Origin: Skermania piniformis
Lineage (GTDB): Bacteria; Actinomycetota; Actinomycetes; Mycobacteriales; Mycobacteriaceae
Length of the DNA: 64,000 nucleotides
Reading direction: 5' to 3'
Assembly: GCF_019285775.1 (NCBI RefSeq)
Contig: NZ_CP079105.1
Span: 1,860,001 to 1,924,000, forward strand
Position numbers and translations under genes: made by a program. The notes beneath the pieces are model-generated. The model worked only from the letters and a program-made list of their open reading frames with translations, did not search any database and had not been told where the DNA came from. This document shows positions 8,401-16,833 of this stretch, piece by piece (the stretch's first letter is position 1; each line of letters opens with the position of its first letter).

Positions 8401-8431
8401 GAGAATCACACTCGCATACATTTATGAGAAT
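8401..8431. promoter_or_regulatory. operator-like GAGAAT repeats upstream of the amidohydrolase operon
   Basis: GAGAATCACA at 8401-8410 is identical to the first ten bases of the site at 12819. A second GAGAAT begins at 8426, and read on the minus strand it gives GCTATTCTC, as in the P450 site at 23128. The minus-strand TATTCT could be a -10 element for the operon starting at 8333. The full 15-nt consensus is only partly met here, so this is the weakest of the five sites. Confidence 0.4.
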
Positions 8432-8472
8432 AGCGCAGCCCACCTACTCGGTCGATAGGTTTCCGCAGCGAA

Positions 8473-8550
8473 GAGCCGCACCATCTCTGCGTTCCCGCAC
8501 GCGCTTTCGGGGCCGAAAAGTCGTGCGGAAACGCAGAAGTGGTGCGGCTC
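8473..8550. repeat. long imperfect inverted repeat (28-bp arms), possible terminator or REP-like element
   Basis: Arms 8473-8500 and 8523-8550 pair at 25 of 28 positions, beginning with the perfect 11-bp GAGCCGCACCA/TGGTGCGGCTC. The 22-bp middle is itself palindromic (CTTTCGG with CCGAAAAG). The hairpin lies 10 bp after the stop of the minus-strand acyl-CoA ligase at 8561 and could stop its transcription, although no T-run follows. Its length exceeds a normal terminator stem, so a repeated palindromic element is also possible. Confidence 0.6.
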
Positions 8551-8560
8551 GGGTGGGCGG

Positions 8561-9991
8561 TCAGCGGGGGAGCTGGTCTTTCATCACCTTGCCGGTGGCG
8601 TTGAGCGGCAGCGCATCCAGGAATCGGACTGTTCGGGGCACTTTGTAGCCGGCCATCCGCTCGCGGCTCCAGGCGATCAGGTCTGCTTCGGTGACCGGCC
8701 CCTTGGCCACGATGTAAGCCCGACCGACCTGGCCCATCCGGTCGTCGGGCACCCCGACGACGGCCACCTGAGCAACCTCGGGGTGTTCCAGGAGGAAGCC
8801 TTCGATCTCGGCCGGATAGGCATTGAACCCGCCGACGATGAACAGGTCTTTTTTTCGCCCGACGATCCGCAATCGGCCGTCGTCGTCGAGTTCGCCCAGG
8901 TCGCCGGTATGCAGCCAGCCGTCCGGGTCGATCGCTGCGGCGGTCGCTTCCGGATCGTCGAGATAGCCCTGCATCACGGTGTATCCGCGGACCAGGACTT
9001 CACCGTCGTCGGCGATCCGCACCTCGACGCCGTCGCAGGGTTGCCCGACCGTGGTCGCGATCTGTTCGAAGCTGTCGCCCGGCCGCGATGCGGTTGCTGT
9101 GCCGGCTTCGGTGAGGCCGTAGCCGGTCATGATCGTCTGGAACGGCAGTTCCTCGCGGATTCGACGGATCAGCTCGACCGGGATATCAGCCGCGCCGGTG
9201 ACCGCCGCACGTAACGAGGAGAGGTCGTGCGTCCGGTCCGCTTGCAGCAGCGAGTGGTACAGCGTCGGTGCGCCGGGCAGCATCGTCACCCGTTCCCGCT
9301 CCACCAGTCCCAGTACGGAATCCAACTCGAACACCGGTACCGGCAAAATGGTGGCGCCGCGGATCAGCGACGCGACCAACCCGGCCTTGTAGCCGAAGGT
9401 GTGGAAAAACGGGTTGACGATCAGGTACCGATCGCCCTCGCGCAGATCGGCCAGGTCGCACCACTCGGCGTACAGCCGCAGCGTCTGCAGGTGGTTCATC
9501 ATGACGCCCTTGGGCCGGCCGGTCGTGCCGGAGGTGAACACGATGTCGGCGATATCGGTCCCGGCCACCACCCGCTCGAACGGCTCGCCCGCGGAAAGGA
9601 ATCCGGACTTCACGTCGACCACCGGGACACCGGCCACATCCCGATGGTCGGCGCCCAGGAACCCGTGCTGGACGAGCACGAGCTTCGCGCCACTGCGCTC
9701 GATCACATCGGCCGCTTCGGCGAGCTTGAATCGGGTGTTCACCGGCACCAACACCGCGCCTGCGGTGAGCGCGCCGAACGCCGCCACGATCCATTCGGCG
9801 GAGTTCGGCGCCCATACTGCCACCCGATCGCCGCGGTCGATGCCGGCGGCGGCGTAGGCGCCGGCGGCCCGGCGCACCCGATCGGCCAGCTCGGCGAAAC
9901 TCCACCGCACCTCGCCGTCGACGACCGCTTCGGCGGCACCGAAGCGGTCGCCGGCGGACCGCACCAGCTCGGGCAGCGTCTGCCAGGTCAT
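8561..9991 (-). CDS. FadD3-family acyl-CoA ligase
   Basis: 476-residue ATP-dependent acyl-CoA synthetase. The AMP-binding loop FTSGTTGRPKGVMM lies at about residue 151, followed by TGYGLTE, HTGDLGELD and the C-terminal catalytic Lys in LPLNATGKVMKDQL. Length and internal sequence closely resemble mycobacterial FadD3, which activates the bicyclic steroid remnant HIP, including the WAPNSAEWI and GGFNAYPAEIEGFLLEHP blocks. A polycyclic or cyclic acid is therefore a reasonable guess for the substrate, but not proven. It overlaps the upstream amidohydrolase gene by 4 nt, forming an operon with it and the synthetase at 11223. Confidence 0.9.
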   Translation of the reverse strand: MTWQTLPELVRSAGDRFGAAEAVVDGEVRWSFAELADRVRRAAGAYAAAGIDRGDRVAVWAPNSAEWIVAAFGALTAGAVLVPVNTRFKLAEAADVIERSGAKLVLVQHGFLGADHRDVAGVPVVDVKSGFLSAGEPFERVVAGTDIADIVFTSGTTGRPKGVMMNHLQTLRLYAEWCDLADLREGDRYLIVNPFFHTFGYKAGLVASLIRGATILPVPVFELDSVLGLVERERVTMLPGAPTLYHSLLQADRTHDLSSLRAAVTGAADIPVELIRRIREELPFQTIMTGYGLTEAGTATASRPGDSFEQIATTVGQPCDGVEVRIADDGEVLVRGYTVMQGYLDDPEATAAAIDPDGWLHTGDLGELDDDGRLRIVGRKKDLFIVGGFNAYPAEIEGFLLEHPEVAQVAVVGVPDDRMGQVGRAYIVAKGPVTEADLIAWSRERMAGYKVPRTVRFLDALPLNATGKVMKDQLPR

Positions 9992-11184
9992 ACCTTCAGC
10001 AACCGGGCCAGGTTGCCACCCATGATCTTGGCTTGATTCTCCAGCGGCATGTCCTTGATCTCGTTGATGTAGCGGGCCGGCTCGGCCAGACCCTCCGGGT
10101 GCGGCCAGTCCGAGCCGAACAGCACGTGGTCGGCGCCGATCGTGTCGGCGAGCTTCTGCAGGTCCTCTTCCCAGAACGGGCTGACGTAGAGGCTCTGCTT
10201 GATCGCCTCGATCGGGTCACGGAAGCCGAAGCCCTCGGGCGCCTTCTTGTACACATCCGACAGCTGCTGCAGCAGCGGCTCCAGCCAGACGCACCCGTTC
10301 TCGATCACCGCGATCTTCAGCTCCGGGAAGCGATTCAACGCGCCGTGGCACACCCAGGACGCGACCGCGTCGGTCACCGGCCGCCACTGGTTGGTCATGG
10401 CGAAGGTGTTCGTCTTGAACGGCAACATCTCCAGGCTGTTGCCGTCCCACTCGGCGTCGAAGCGGGAGTAACCGCTGTCCGACGAGTGCATGGTGACCAG
10501 CACATCCAGCTCGACAACCCGCTTCCAGAACGGATCGAATTCGGGCTGCGCGAACGAGCGCATCCCCTTGTATCCGGGCACCGGGGCCGGGCGCACCAGG
10601 ATGGCTTTCGCGCCGTGCTCGACCACCGCCCAGTTCAGCTCCTCGATCGCCCGGTCGACGATCGGCAGCGTGATCACCGGAACGGTGAAGATGCGCCCGG
10701 AGTGGACGAAGCTGCCGTCCTGTCCCCAGGTTTCGAGCATCCACCGGTTCAGCGAGCTGATCACCGCGTGGATCAGCTCGGGATATGCGCGCATCCGCTC
10801 CTCGACCAGGCTGGCCAAGGTCGGGAACATCAGCGCTCGCTGCAGCTGCAGCTGGTCCATCATCGCCAGGCGTGCGACCGGATCGCGGAACGCTTCGATC
10901 GCACGCATCGGCTCACCGAAGATCTCCCGCCGGCTCTTCCCGTCCGGATTGCCGTATTTGAAGTACTCCTCCATCGCGCCCGGCCGCGCTACCACCTCGA
11001 AGGTCGGGTTGGGGATGTACTCACTGATCTGGCCCAGAATTGCGATCTTGGTGCGGCCCTTGATCTCGATGTACTGGACCGCGCCGGCGTACTCCTGGGG
11101 CAGATACCGAGTCAACGCATCCTGGGTTTCGTAGAGATGGTTGTCGGCGTCGAAGAGCTGATAAGGGAGATTGACGTCGCTCAT
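9988..11184 (-). CDS. amidohydrolase_2 family metal-dependent hydrolase
   Basis: 398-residue TIM-barrel hydrolase. Likely metal ligands are in LFDADNHLYE near the N-terminus, LVTMHSSDSG in the middle and LFGSDWPHPEG (Asp) near the C-terminus. The start is ATG at 11184, preceded by AGAAGGAG; the open frame upstream is a shadow of the next gene. It sits between two acyl-CoA ligase genes and overlaps the downstream one by 4 nt. Related enzymes cleave C-C or C-N bonds in ring-degradation products, and the ligase neighbours suggest its product or substrate is a carboxylic acid or CoA ester. Confidence 0.85.
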   Translation of the reverse strand: MSDVNLPYQLFDADNHLYETQDALTRYLPQEYAGAVQYIEIKGRTKIAILGQISEYIPNPTFEVVARPGAMEEYFKYGNPDGKSRREIFGEPMRAIEAFRDPVARLAMMDQLQLQRALMFPTLASLVEERMRAYPELIHAVISSLNRWMLETWGQDGSFVHSGRIFTVPVITLPIVDRAIEELNWAVVEHGAKAILVRPAPVPGYKGMRSFAQPEFDPFWKRVVELDVLVTMHSSDSGYSRFDAEWDGNSLEMLPFKTNTFAMTNQWRPVTDAVASWVCHGALNRFPELKIAVIENGCVWLEPLLQQLSDVYKKAPEGFGFRDPIEAIKQSLYVSPFWEEDLQKLADTIGADHVLFGSDWPHPEGLAEPARYINEIKDMPLENQAKIMGGNLARLLKV

Positions 11185-11222
11185 GCGGGGCTCCTTCTGA
11201 TGAGGGGAATCGGTTCGGGCGA

Positions 11223-12779
11223 TCAGGTAGCGGAACGAACCGCGGCAAGGTCCTTGCGGACCCGGAATTTCTGGACCTTCCCGCTTGCGGTACGCGGAAA
11301 GTCGGGCACGACATGGACTTCCTCCGGCCACTTCTGCTTGGCCAGGCCCGCGTCGGCGAATCGACCGCGCAGGTCGTCCAGCGTCGGGGCGGTCGCGCCC
11401 GGCACCAGCCTGAATACGGCTGCGGTCCGTTCGCCGAGCAGCGGGTCGGGCACCGCCACCGCGACCGCCTCGGCCACCCCGGGCAGGGTGAGCAGCACCT
11501 CTTCGACCTCGACCGCGCTGACGTTCTCCCCGCCCCGGATGATCACGTCTGCCTTGCGATCGGTGATCGTGAGGTAGCCGTCGGCGTCGAGCGTGCCGAT
11601 ATCGCCGGTGTGGTACCAGCCGTCGGCGTCGAAGGCAGCCGCGGTGAGCGCGGCATCGGTGTAGCCGAGGCACAGATCCGGTCCCCGGCTGAGGATTTCG
11701 CCGTCCGGGGCGATCCGCATCTCGACCCCGAGCAGCGGTTTCCCGTCGGTGAAGAGCCGCTTGGGTTCCGGCGCGGTATACCGCGAGCCGGTGATCGACG
11801 GGTGCTCGGTGCTGCCGTACGACCGGAAGACGGTGATGCCCAAACCGGCCAGCCGGGTGGTGACCGCGGCTGGGACGGTGGCGCCGCCGAGCCCGGCGTA
11901 CCGCATCTGTGCGAGGTGCCGGGGGCCGAAGTCCGGATGCTCGAGCAGGCTGGTTATGAAGTAGGGCACCCCGCCGCCGACGGTGAGATCGTTCGAGCTC
12001 ATCAGGGCGAGGACCCGCGCCGGGTCCCAGACGTCGATCAGGTTGATCGGCAGCCGGTCCAGCACGGGGATGAGGAACGCATTGACCATCCCGATGAAAT
12101 GGCCCACCGGCGCTGCGGTGAGTTGGTCGCCCCGGTCGCGCGGGTAGCCGGCGGCCAGCTGCCGGGTCTCGTAGCCGAGCGTCTGATGGCTGTGTACGAC
12201 GCCTTTGGGGGCACGGGTCGTGCCGGAGGTGAAAGCGATCACCGCCGGGTGGTCGGCCGGCACCGGTAGCACGCCGGCCAGCGGCTCGTCGTCGAGCAGC
12301 CGGTCGAAGTCACGGCCGACGACGCCGACGATCGGCACGTCGGCGGCCGGCTCGAGCGGAAGATCACCGCCGCCGAACCGGCCGGCACTGACGAAGACCT
12401 GTGGCCGTACGGTGCCGATGACGTGGTTCAGCTCGCGCGGACCGTAGAAGTGCACGATGGGGACCACCGTCGCGCCCAGGAACGCCGACGCCCAGAAGAC
12501 CGCGGCGGCCTCCATCCAGTTCGGCAGCTGGAACGCGACGACGTCGCCCGGACCCACGCCACGGCGGTGCAGCCCCGCCGCCAGCCGCCGCGCCGTCCGC
12601 TCGACGTCGGCGAACGTGCCGGACCAGGGGCGCTGGGTGGAGTGGATGCGAAGGGGGGTGTCGGCCGCGGCGGCCAGCCCGTCGGCCAGCAGATCACCGA
12701 GGGTTTGCGACGTCCACCAGCCGTTGTCCCGATAGTGCTGGGCCAGCTCGGGCGAGATCGCCCGCGTCGTCCATTCCAC
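11223..12779 (-). CDS. acyl-CoA synthetase (AMP-dependent, adenylate-forming)
   Basis: 518-residue adenylate-forming ligase that should convert a carboxylic acid to its CoA thioester. Motifs are FTSGTTRAPKGVVHSH, FRSYGSTEHPS, YHTGDIGTLD, IRGGENVSAVEVEE and the catalytic Lys in TASGKVQKFRVRKDL. The start is GTG at 12779 with GAGGAG 8 nt upstream; the longer open frame into 13151 crosses the divergent promoter and is not coding. It is the first gene of a minus-strand operon, divergent from the enoyl-CoA hydratase at 12849, and the shared promoter region holds an operator-like palindrome. Substrate unknown. Confidence 0.9.
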   Translation of the reverse strand: MEWTTRAISPELAQHYRDNGWWTSQTLGDLLADGLAAAADTPLRIHSTQRPWSGTFADVERTARRLAAGLHRRGVGPGDVVAFQLPNWMEAAAVFWASAFLGATVVPIVHFYGPRELNHVIGTVRPQVFVSAGRFGGGDLPLEPAADVPIVGVVGRDFDRLLDDEPLAGVLPVPADHPAVIAFTSGTTRAPKGVVHSHQTLGYETRQLAAGYPRDRGDQLTAAPVGHFIGMVNAFLIPVLDRLPINLIDVWDPARVLALMSSNDLTVGGGVPYFITSLLEHPDFGPRHLAQMRYAGLGGATVPAAVTTRLAGLGITVFRSYGSTEHPSITGSRYTAPEPKRLFTDGKPLLGVEMRIAPDGEILSRGPDLCLGYTDAALTAAAFDADGWYHTGDIGTLDADGYLTITDRKADVIIRGGENVSAVEVEEVLLTLPGVAEAVAVAVPDPLLGERTAAVFRLVPGATAPTLDDLRGRFADAGLAKQKWPEEVHVVPDFPRTASGKVQKFRVRKDLAAVRSAT

Positions 12780-12804
12780 CTGTTGCACTCCTCGGTGCGG
12801 ATAT

Positions 12805-12833
12805 GATTCTCCACACAAGAGAATCACATTACC
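12805..12833. promoter_or_regulatory. operator-like palindromes in the divergent fadD-echA promoter
   Basis: GATTCTC at 12805-12811 and GAGAATC at 12819-12825 form perfect 7-bp inverted arms with a 7-nt spacer. The overlapping 15-mer at 12819-12833 (GAGAATCACATTACC) fits GAGAAY-N3-RTTNYC, also found at 13573, 23128 and 28166. The site lies in the 69-bp gap between divergent start codons, well placed for a repressor acting on both genes. Confidence 0.55.
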
Positions 12834-12848
12834 GATCGGAGAACAAGC

Positions 12849-13574
12849 GTGGTCGAGCTCGAACGCGACGGTGACCTGGCGATCGTCACGATCAATCGCC
12901 CGCAAGCGCGCAACGCCATCGCGCCGGCAACGATGGGGGAGCTCGAGGACGTCCTCGACGCGGTCGCGGACGCGCGCGCGCTGGTGCTCACCGGTGCGGG
13001 CGACCGAGCTTTCGTCTCCGGTGGCGACCTCCGAGCGTTGGCCGAACTGCGCACCGAGGAGCAGGCGTCCGAGATGGCCTGGCGGATGCGCCGGATCTGC
13101 GATCGACTGGCGGCATTTCCCGGACCGGTGATCGCGGCGCTGAACGGCCATGCGCTCGGCGGCGGCGCGGAGGTCGCCGTGGCGGCCGACATACGAATCG
13201 CCGCCGCGGACGTTACGATCGGATTCAATCAGGTGACGCTCGAGATCATGCCCGCATGGGGTGGGGCCGAACGTCTCGCTCGGCTGGTCGGGCCGGGGCG
13301 TGCGCTGCTGTTGGCCGGTTCGGGCGAGATCGTCGATGCTGCCGCGGCCGAGCGGATCGGCCTGGTCGACCGGGTGTTACCGCGGACCGAGTTCGCAGCT
13401 GGTTGGCGCGCGATATCGCACCGGCTGGCACATCGCCCGGCCGGGGCGATCAAGCGGGTGATCGGTGGAACCGACCCGGCGGCGGCGGTTGCCGAGTTTG
13501 CCCGGCTCTGGGTTGCCGACGCGCACTGGGCGGCGGCGGATCGGGTGCTCGAACGCACTCGGCGGACCGAATGA
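12849..13574 (+). CDS. enoyl-CoA hydratase/isomerase family protein
   Basis: 241-residue crotonase-fold protein. The CoA-binding and oxyanion-hole stretches are visible (NAIAPATM and SGGDLRALAEL, then ALGGGAEVAVAADIRIA at about residues 101-115), followed by NQVTLEIMPAWGG. The position of the second catalytic Glu in this family is filled within TLEIMPAWGG. The start is GTG 12849 behind a CGGAG-like site. It probably hydrates or isomerises an unsaturated acyl-CoA made by the pathway. It is divergent from an acyl-CoA synthetase and directly upstream of the yrbE-mce operon. Confidence 0.85.
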   Translation: MVELERDGDLAIVTINRPQARNAIAPATMGELEDVLDAVADARALVLTGAGDRAFVSGGDLRALAELRTEEQASEMAWRMRRICDRLAAFPGPVIAALNGHALGGGAEVAVAADIRIAAADVTIGFNQVTLEIMPAWGGAERLARLVGPGRALLLAGSGEIVDAAAAERIGLVDRVLPRTEFAAGWRAISHRLAHRPAGAIKRVIGGTDPAAAVAEFARLWVADAHWAAADRVLERTRRTE

Positions 13575-13587
13575 GAACATTATTTCC
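13573..13587. promoter_or_regulatory. operator-like site upstream of the yrbE-mce operon
   Basis: GAGAACATTATTTCC fits GAGAAY-N3-RTTNYC and overlaps the stop codon of the enoyl-CoA hydratase. With one flanking base on each side it is nearly the same as the site at 28166 (ATGAGAACAT, then TTTCC in both). The 130-bp gap that follows contains two TACGAT sequences, at 13598-13603 and 13630-13635, that could be -10 elements for the mce operon starting at 13705. Confidence 0.5.
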
Positions 13588-13704
13588 CGAAAACGGATAC
13601 GATCTTCTTCGGGTCGCCGTGATCGGGACTACGATGACCCGACGGCGCAGCCATCGCCGTCATCGTCGATATTTCGTACCCATTTCGCTCAGCAAGGTGC
13701 AGCA

Positions 13705-14604
13705 ATGACGACCCGCGACAGCCTCGAGCTCGAGCAGCCGGCGGCCGCACCGGACCCACGGTTCGGATGGTCGGAACCGCCGCCGACCCAGGAGATCGCC
13801 GACTGGTGGCGCGGCTACCTCCGGCGCCATCCGTTGGCTGCGTTGTCGACCGTCGGCAACCAGTTCGCTCTCGGTGTGCAGGCGATGCAGTATCTCGTGG
13901 TCGATATCGTGCGTCGGCGATTTGCCTTCGGCGAGTTCGTCCGGCAGTCCGCGTTCATGGCGTCGGCAGCAGCGCTGCCGACGATTTTCGTTTCGCTGCC
14001 GATCGGGGTGACCCTCTCGATCCAGTTCGGCCTGCTCGCCGGGCAGGTAGGTGCCACGTCGTTGGCCGGTGCGGCGAGCGGGCTCGCGGTGATCCGGCAA
14101 GGCGCGCCGATGGTGGCCGCGCTGCTGATGGCCGCCGCGGTCGGTTCGGCTGTCTGTGCCGACCTCGGCTCGCGCAAGATTCGCGACGAGCTGGACGCGA
14201 TGGAGGTCATGGGCGTCTCGGTGATCCGGCGCCTGGTGGTTCCTCGGGTGGCGGCCGCAATTCTGGTCGGGGTCTCGCTGACCGGGGTCGTGTGTTTCGT
14301 CGGCTTCTTCTCCGGGTACCTGTTCAACGTTTTCGTCCAGGGCGGCGCGCCGGGCAGCTTCGTGGCTACCTTCGCATCGTTCGCCACGGTCGGCGATCTG
14401 GTGCTGGCCGTGGTCAAGGCGGTCGTCTACGGCGGGATTGTGGGAGTGGTGGCCTGCGAGAAGGGGATCGGCGCGAAGGGTGGACCGGCCGGGGTGGCCG
14501 ACGCGGTCAACTCCACCGTGGTGTCGTCGATTCTGCTGCTCATGGTCGTGAACGTCGTCTTCACTCAAATGTTCATGATCTTGTTCCCGCGGCCGGGGTT
14601 GTAA
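13705..14604 (+). CDS. YrbE/MlaE-type ABC permease subunit A
   Basis: 299-residue integral membrane permease of the MlaE family, one of two that form the channel core of an Mce transporter. The family signature is seen as RDELDAMEVMGVS at about residue 165, with five to six hydrophobic segments around it. The start is ATG 13705 after AAGGTG; the longer open frame upstream crosses non-coding DNA. First gene of an eight-gene yrbE-mce operon, and its stop overlaps the start of the second permease by 1 nt. The ATPase (MceG type) that powers such systems is not in the window. Confidence 0.93.
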   Translation: MTTRDSLELEQPAAAPDPRFGWSEPPPTQEIADWWRGYLRRHPLAALSTVGNQFALGVQAMQYLVVDIVRRRFAFGEFVRQSAFMASAAALPTIFVSLPIGVTLSIQFGLLAGQVGATSLAGAASGLAVIRQGAPMVAALLMAAAVGSAVCADLGSRKIRDELDAMEVMGVSVIRRLVVPRVAAAILVGVSLTGVVCFVGFFSGYLFNVFVQGGAPGSFVATFASFATVGDLVLAVVKAVVYGGIVGVVACEKGIGAKGGPAGVADAVNSTVVSSILLLMVVNVVFTQMFMILFPRPGL

Positions 14605-15461
14605 TGGCCGCACCATATCTGCCCGCCGGCGCCCGGACCGCGCTGCTCGTCTCGCGGCGGTTCGGCCAGGCGATCATGCGCATCGGGCACATGATTACCT
14701 TCCTGGCGCGGGCACTGGCGGCTATTCCACTGACCGTTCGGCATTACCGCCGAGCGTTCCTCACGGTGCTGTCGGATATCACCTGGGGCAACGGTTCGAT
14801 CGTGGTCGGTGGCGGCACCGCGGGCGTGATCATCGTGCTCGGCGCGGCCGGCGGCGCGATCATCGCGCTGGAGGGCTACAACGCGCTGCACCTGCTCGGC
14901 ATGGAGCCGGCCATCGGGTTGATCTCGTCCACCGCGTCCACGCGGGAGCTGGCGCCGATCATGGCGTCGCTCGCCTTCGCTGCCCAGGCCGGTTGCCGGT
15001 TCACCGCCCAGCTGGGCGCGATGCGCATCGCCGAGGAGATCGAGGCGATGGAGACCATGGGTATCCGGTCGATTCCCTACCTGGTCAGCACCCGCCTGCT
15101 GGCGGCAATGGTGGCGATGGTGCCGCTCTACATCGTCTGCCTGGCGGCCAACTACCTGGTGGTCGCGCTGGCCATCGGCGTGACCGGCGGGCTTGCGGCC
15201 GGCACCTACGAGCATTACTTCCAACTCGTGCTGAGCGGCACCGATATCGCCTATTCGCTCGCCAAGGCGGTCATCTTCGTGATCCTCACGACCGCGGTGC
15301 AGTGCTACTACGGCTACTACGCTTCCGGCGGGCCGCAGGGTGTCGGCGTCGCCGCGGGTCGGGCGATGCGCTCGGCGATCTCGTTGATGATCATTTTCAA
15401 TCTGTTGCTGACCATCGCCATCTGGGGTATCGGCTCCAGCGGCGCCCGGCTCGGAGGGTGA
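14604..15461 (+). CDS. YrbE/MlaE-type ABC permease subunit B
   Basis: 285-residue permease, partner of the gene just upstream. The MlaE signature is EEIEAMETMGIR at about residue 148, and the STASTRELAPIMASL block precedes it. Hydrophobic segments fill most of the protein. The start is ATG 14604, overlapping the previous stop (TAATG). Together with YrbE-A it should form the inner-membrane gate through which the Mce proteins deliver a hydrophobic substrate. Confidence 0.93.
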   Translation: MAAPYLPAGARTALLVSRRFGQAIMRIGHMITFLARALAAIPLTVRHYRRAFLTVLSDITWGNGSIVVGGGTAGVIIVLGAAGGAIIALEGYNALHLLGMEPAIGLISSTASTRELAPIMASLAFAAQAGCRFTAQLGAMRIAEEIEAMETMGIRSIPYLVSTRLLAAMVAMVPLYIVCLAANYLVVALAIGVTGGLAAGTYEHYFQLVLSGTDIAYSLAKAVIFVILTTAVQCYYGYYASGGPQGVGVAAGRAMRSAISLMIIFNLLLTIAIWGIGSSGARLGG

Positions 15462-15465
15462 GTCG

Positions 15466-16833
15466 ATGTCGATCCTGTTCGATCTCGACGGGCGTGGTCC
15501 GTCCGGCCGGGCCTTGTTGCTTCGTGGGCTCGCGGTGCTGATCGTGGCGGTCGGGTTGCTGGCAGCACTGTTGCTCAAGACCTCCGGTTACTTCGACGAG
15601 AAGGTCGAAGTAACCGCGATGCTGCAGCAGCTCGGCGACGGAGTGCCCGATCGGTCCGATGTGAAGTTTCGTGGAATGCTGGTCGGGACGGTGGCCGGGG
15701 TGACCCCGGCGGCCGACGGCGAACCCAATCGAGTGTTGTTGAATCTCGATCCGACCGCGATATCGGGCATCCCCGAGACCGTGACCGCCAGGGTGGTTCC
15801 GAGCAACGTCTTCGCGGTGTCATCGGTGCAGCTGGTGGACAACGGTCCGGCCCCATCGTTGCAACCGAACGCGGAGATCCCGCAGGACACCAGCCTGTCG
15901 ACCGTGCAGTTGCAGAGTGCGTTGACCAAACTCCGGCAGATCATCGCAGCCACCGCGCGAATCGGTTCACAGAATGTCGTCGGCATCCTGGCCACGGTGG
16001 CGCAGGCGACCGATCGGCGCGGCAGTCGTTTCGTCGAGGCAGGCGCCCAGCTGGACCGGATCACCAAGCAGTTCGATTCGTTACTGACCTCCGACGGCGG
16101 AACTCCGACGTTGACCATGCTCGCCGACTCGGTGCACGGACTGAACACCTCGGCGCCGGAGTTGCTCGACGCGTTACATCACGCGGTGCTGCCGATGCGC
16201 ACGTTGGCCGACCAGAGCGGGCAGCTTACCGCCTTGCTGACCGCGGGCGCGAGCACGCTCGGCTCGGTCGATGGCGCGCTGGATCGGCGGACCGACGAGA
16301 TCTCCGGGGTGATCCAGAAGTTGGACCCGGTGCTCGACGTGGTCGCCGACGGCTCGCCGACGTTCAGTCCGATCATGCTCCGGATGAAGAACCTGTCCGA
16401 CAAGTGGTTCGCCGAGGTCTGGAACACCAACACGCCGCGCGGCATGGGCCGATTCCAGTTCCGGCTCACCCCGCACATGATTTACACCAAAAAGGACTGC
16501 CCGCGGTACGGCGAGTTGGTCGCACCGAGCTGCAGCACCGGTCCGACCGACACACCGCCGGAGGCATTACCGCCGAGCCTGGACCTGCGTAACTACCCGG
16601 AGATCACCGGTGCCGATCTCCTGGGCAGCCTGCCACCCGGAGTAAAGGACATGATCGAGCGTTCGTTGCAGGGCCTGCCGACCGGGGCGGAGTCCTTGCT
16701 CGGGCCGCTGTTGGCCGACGGCCCGTTGCCGGCCGGCGTCGCGCCGGGCGGCACGCCACTACCCGGCCTTCCGGCAGCGCTGATTCCGGCGGCTCCCGTT
16801 CCGGCGAATGCCCCGGCCGGGGGTGGGCGATGA
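15466..16833 (+). CDS. MceA-type protein (MCE family)
   Basis: 455-residue Mce protein, first of six. A short cytoplasmic N-terminus is followed by one membrane segment (about residues 20-38), the MCE domain (about 45-125; V-K-F-R-G-M-L-V-G-T-V-A-G-V) and a long helical region that in this family helps form a substrate tunnel. The C-terminus is Pro/Ala-rich. ATG 15466 lies 4 nt after yrbEB, and the stop overlaps mceB. Mce complexes import lipids such as sterols or fatty acids; which one this carries is unknown. Confidence 0.92.
   Translation: MSILFDLDGRGPSGRALLLRGLAVLIVAVGLLAALLLKTSGYFDEKVEVTAMLQQLGDGVPDRSDVKFRGMLVGTVAGVTPAADGEPNRVLLNLDPTAISGIPETVTARVVPSNVFAVSSVQLVDNGPAPSLQPNAEIPQDTSLSTVQLQSALTKLRQIIAATARIGSQNVVGILATVAQATDRRGSRFVEAGAQLDRITKQFDSLLTSDGGTPTLTMLADSVHGLNTSAPELLDALHHAVLPMRTLADQSGQLTALLTAGASTLGSVDGALDRRTDEISGVIQKLDPVLDVVADGSPTFSPIMLRMKNLSDKWFAEVWNTNTPRGMGRFQFRLTPHMIYTKKDCPRYGELVAPSCSTGPTDTPPEALPPSLDLRNYPEITGADLLGSLPPGVKDMIERSLQGLPTGAESLLGPLLADGPLPAGVAPGGTPLPGLPAALIPAAPVPANAPAGGGR

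Noticed and set aside
12780-13151. N-terminal extension of the acyl-CoA synthetase
   Set aside because: It would cross the divergent promoter and the start of the enoyl-CoA hydratase; the GTG at 12779 has a good ribosome-binding site.
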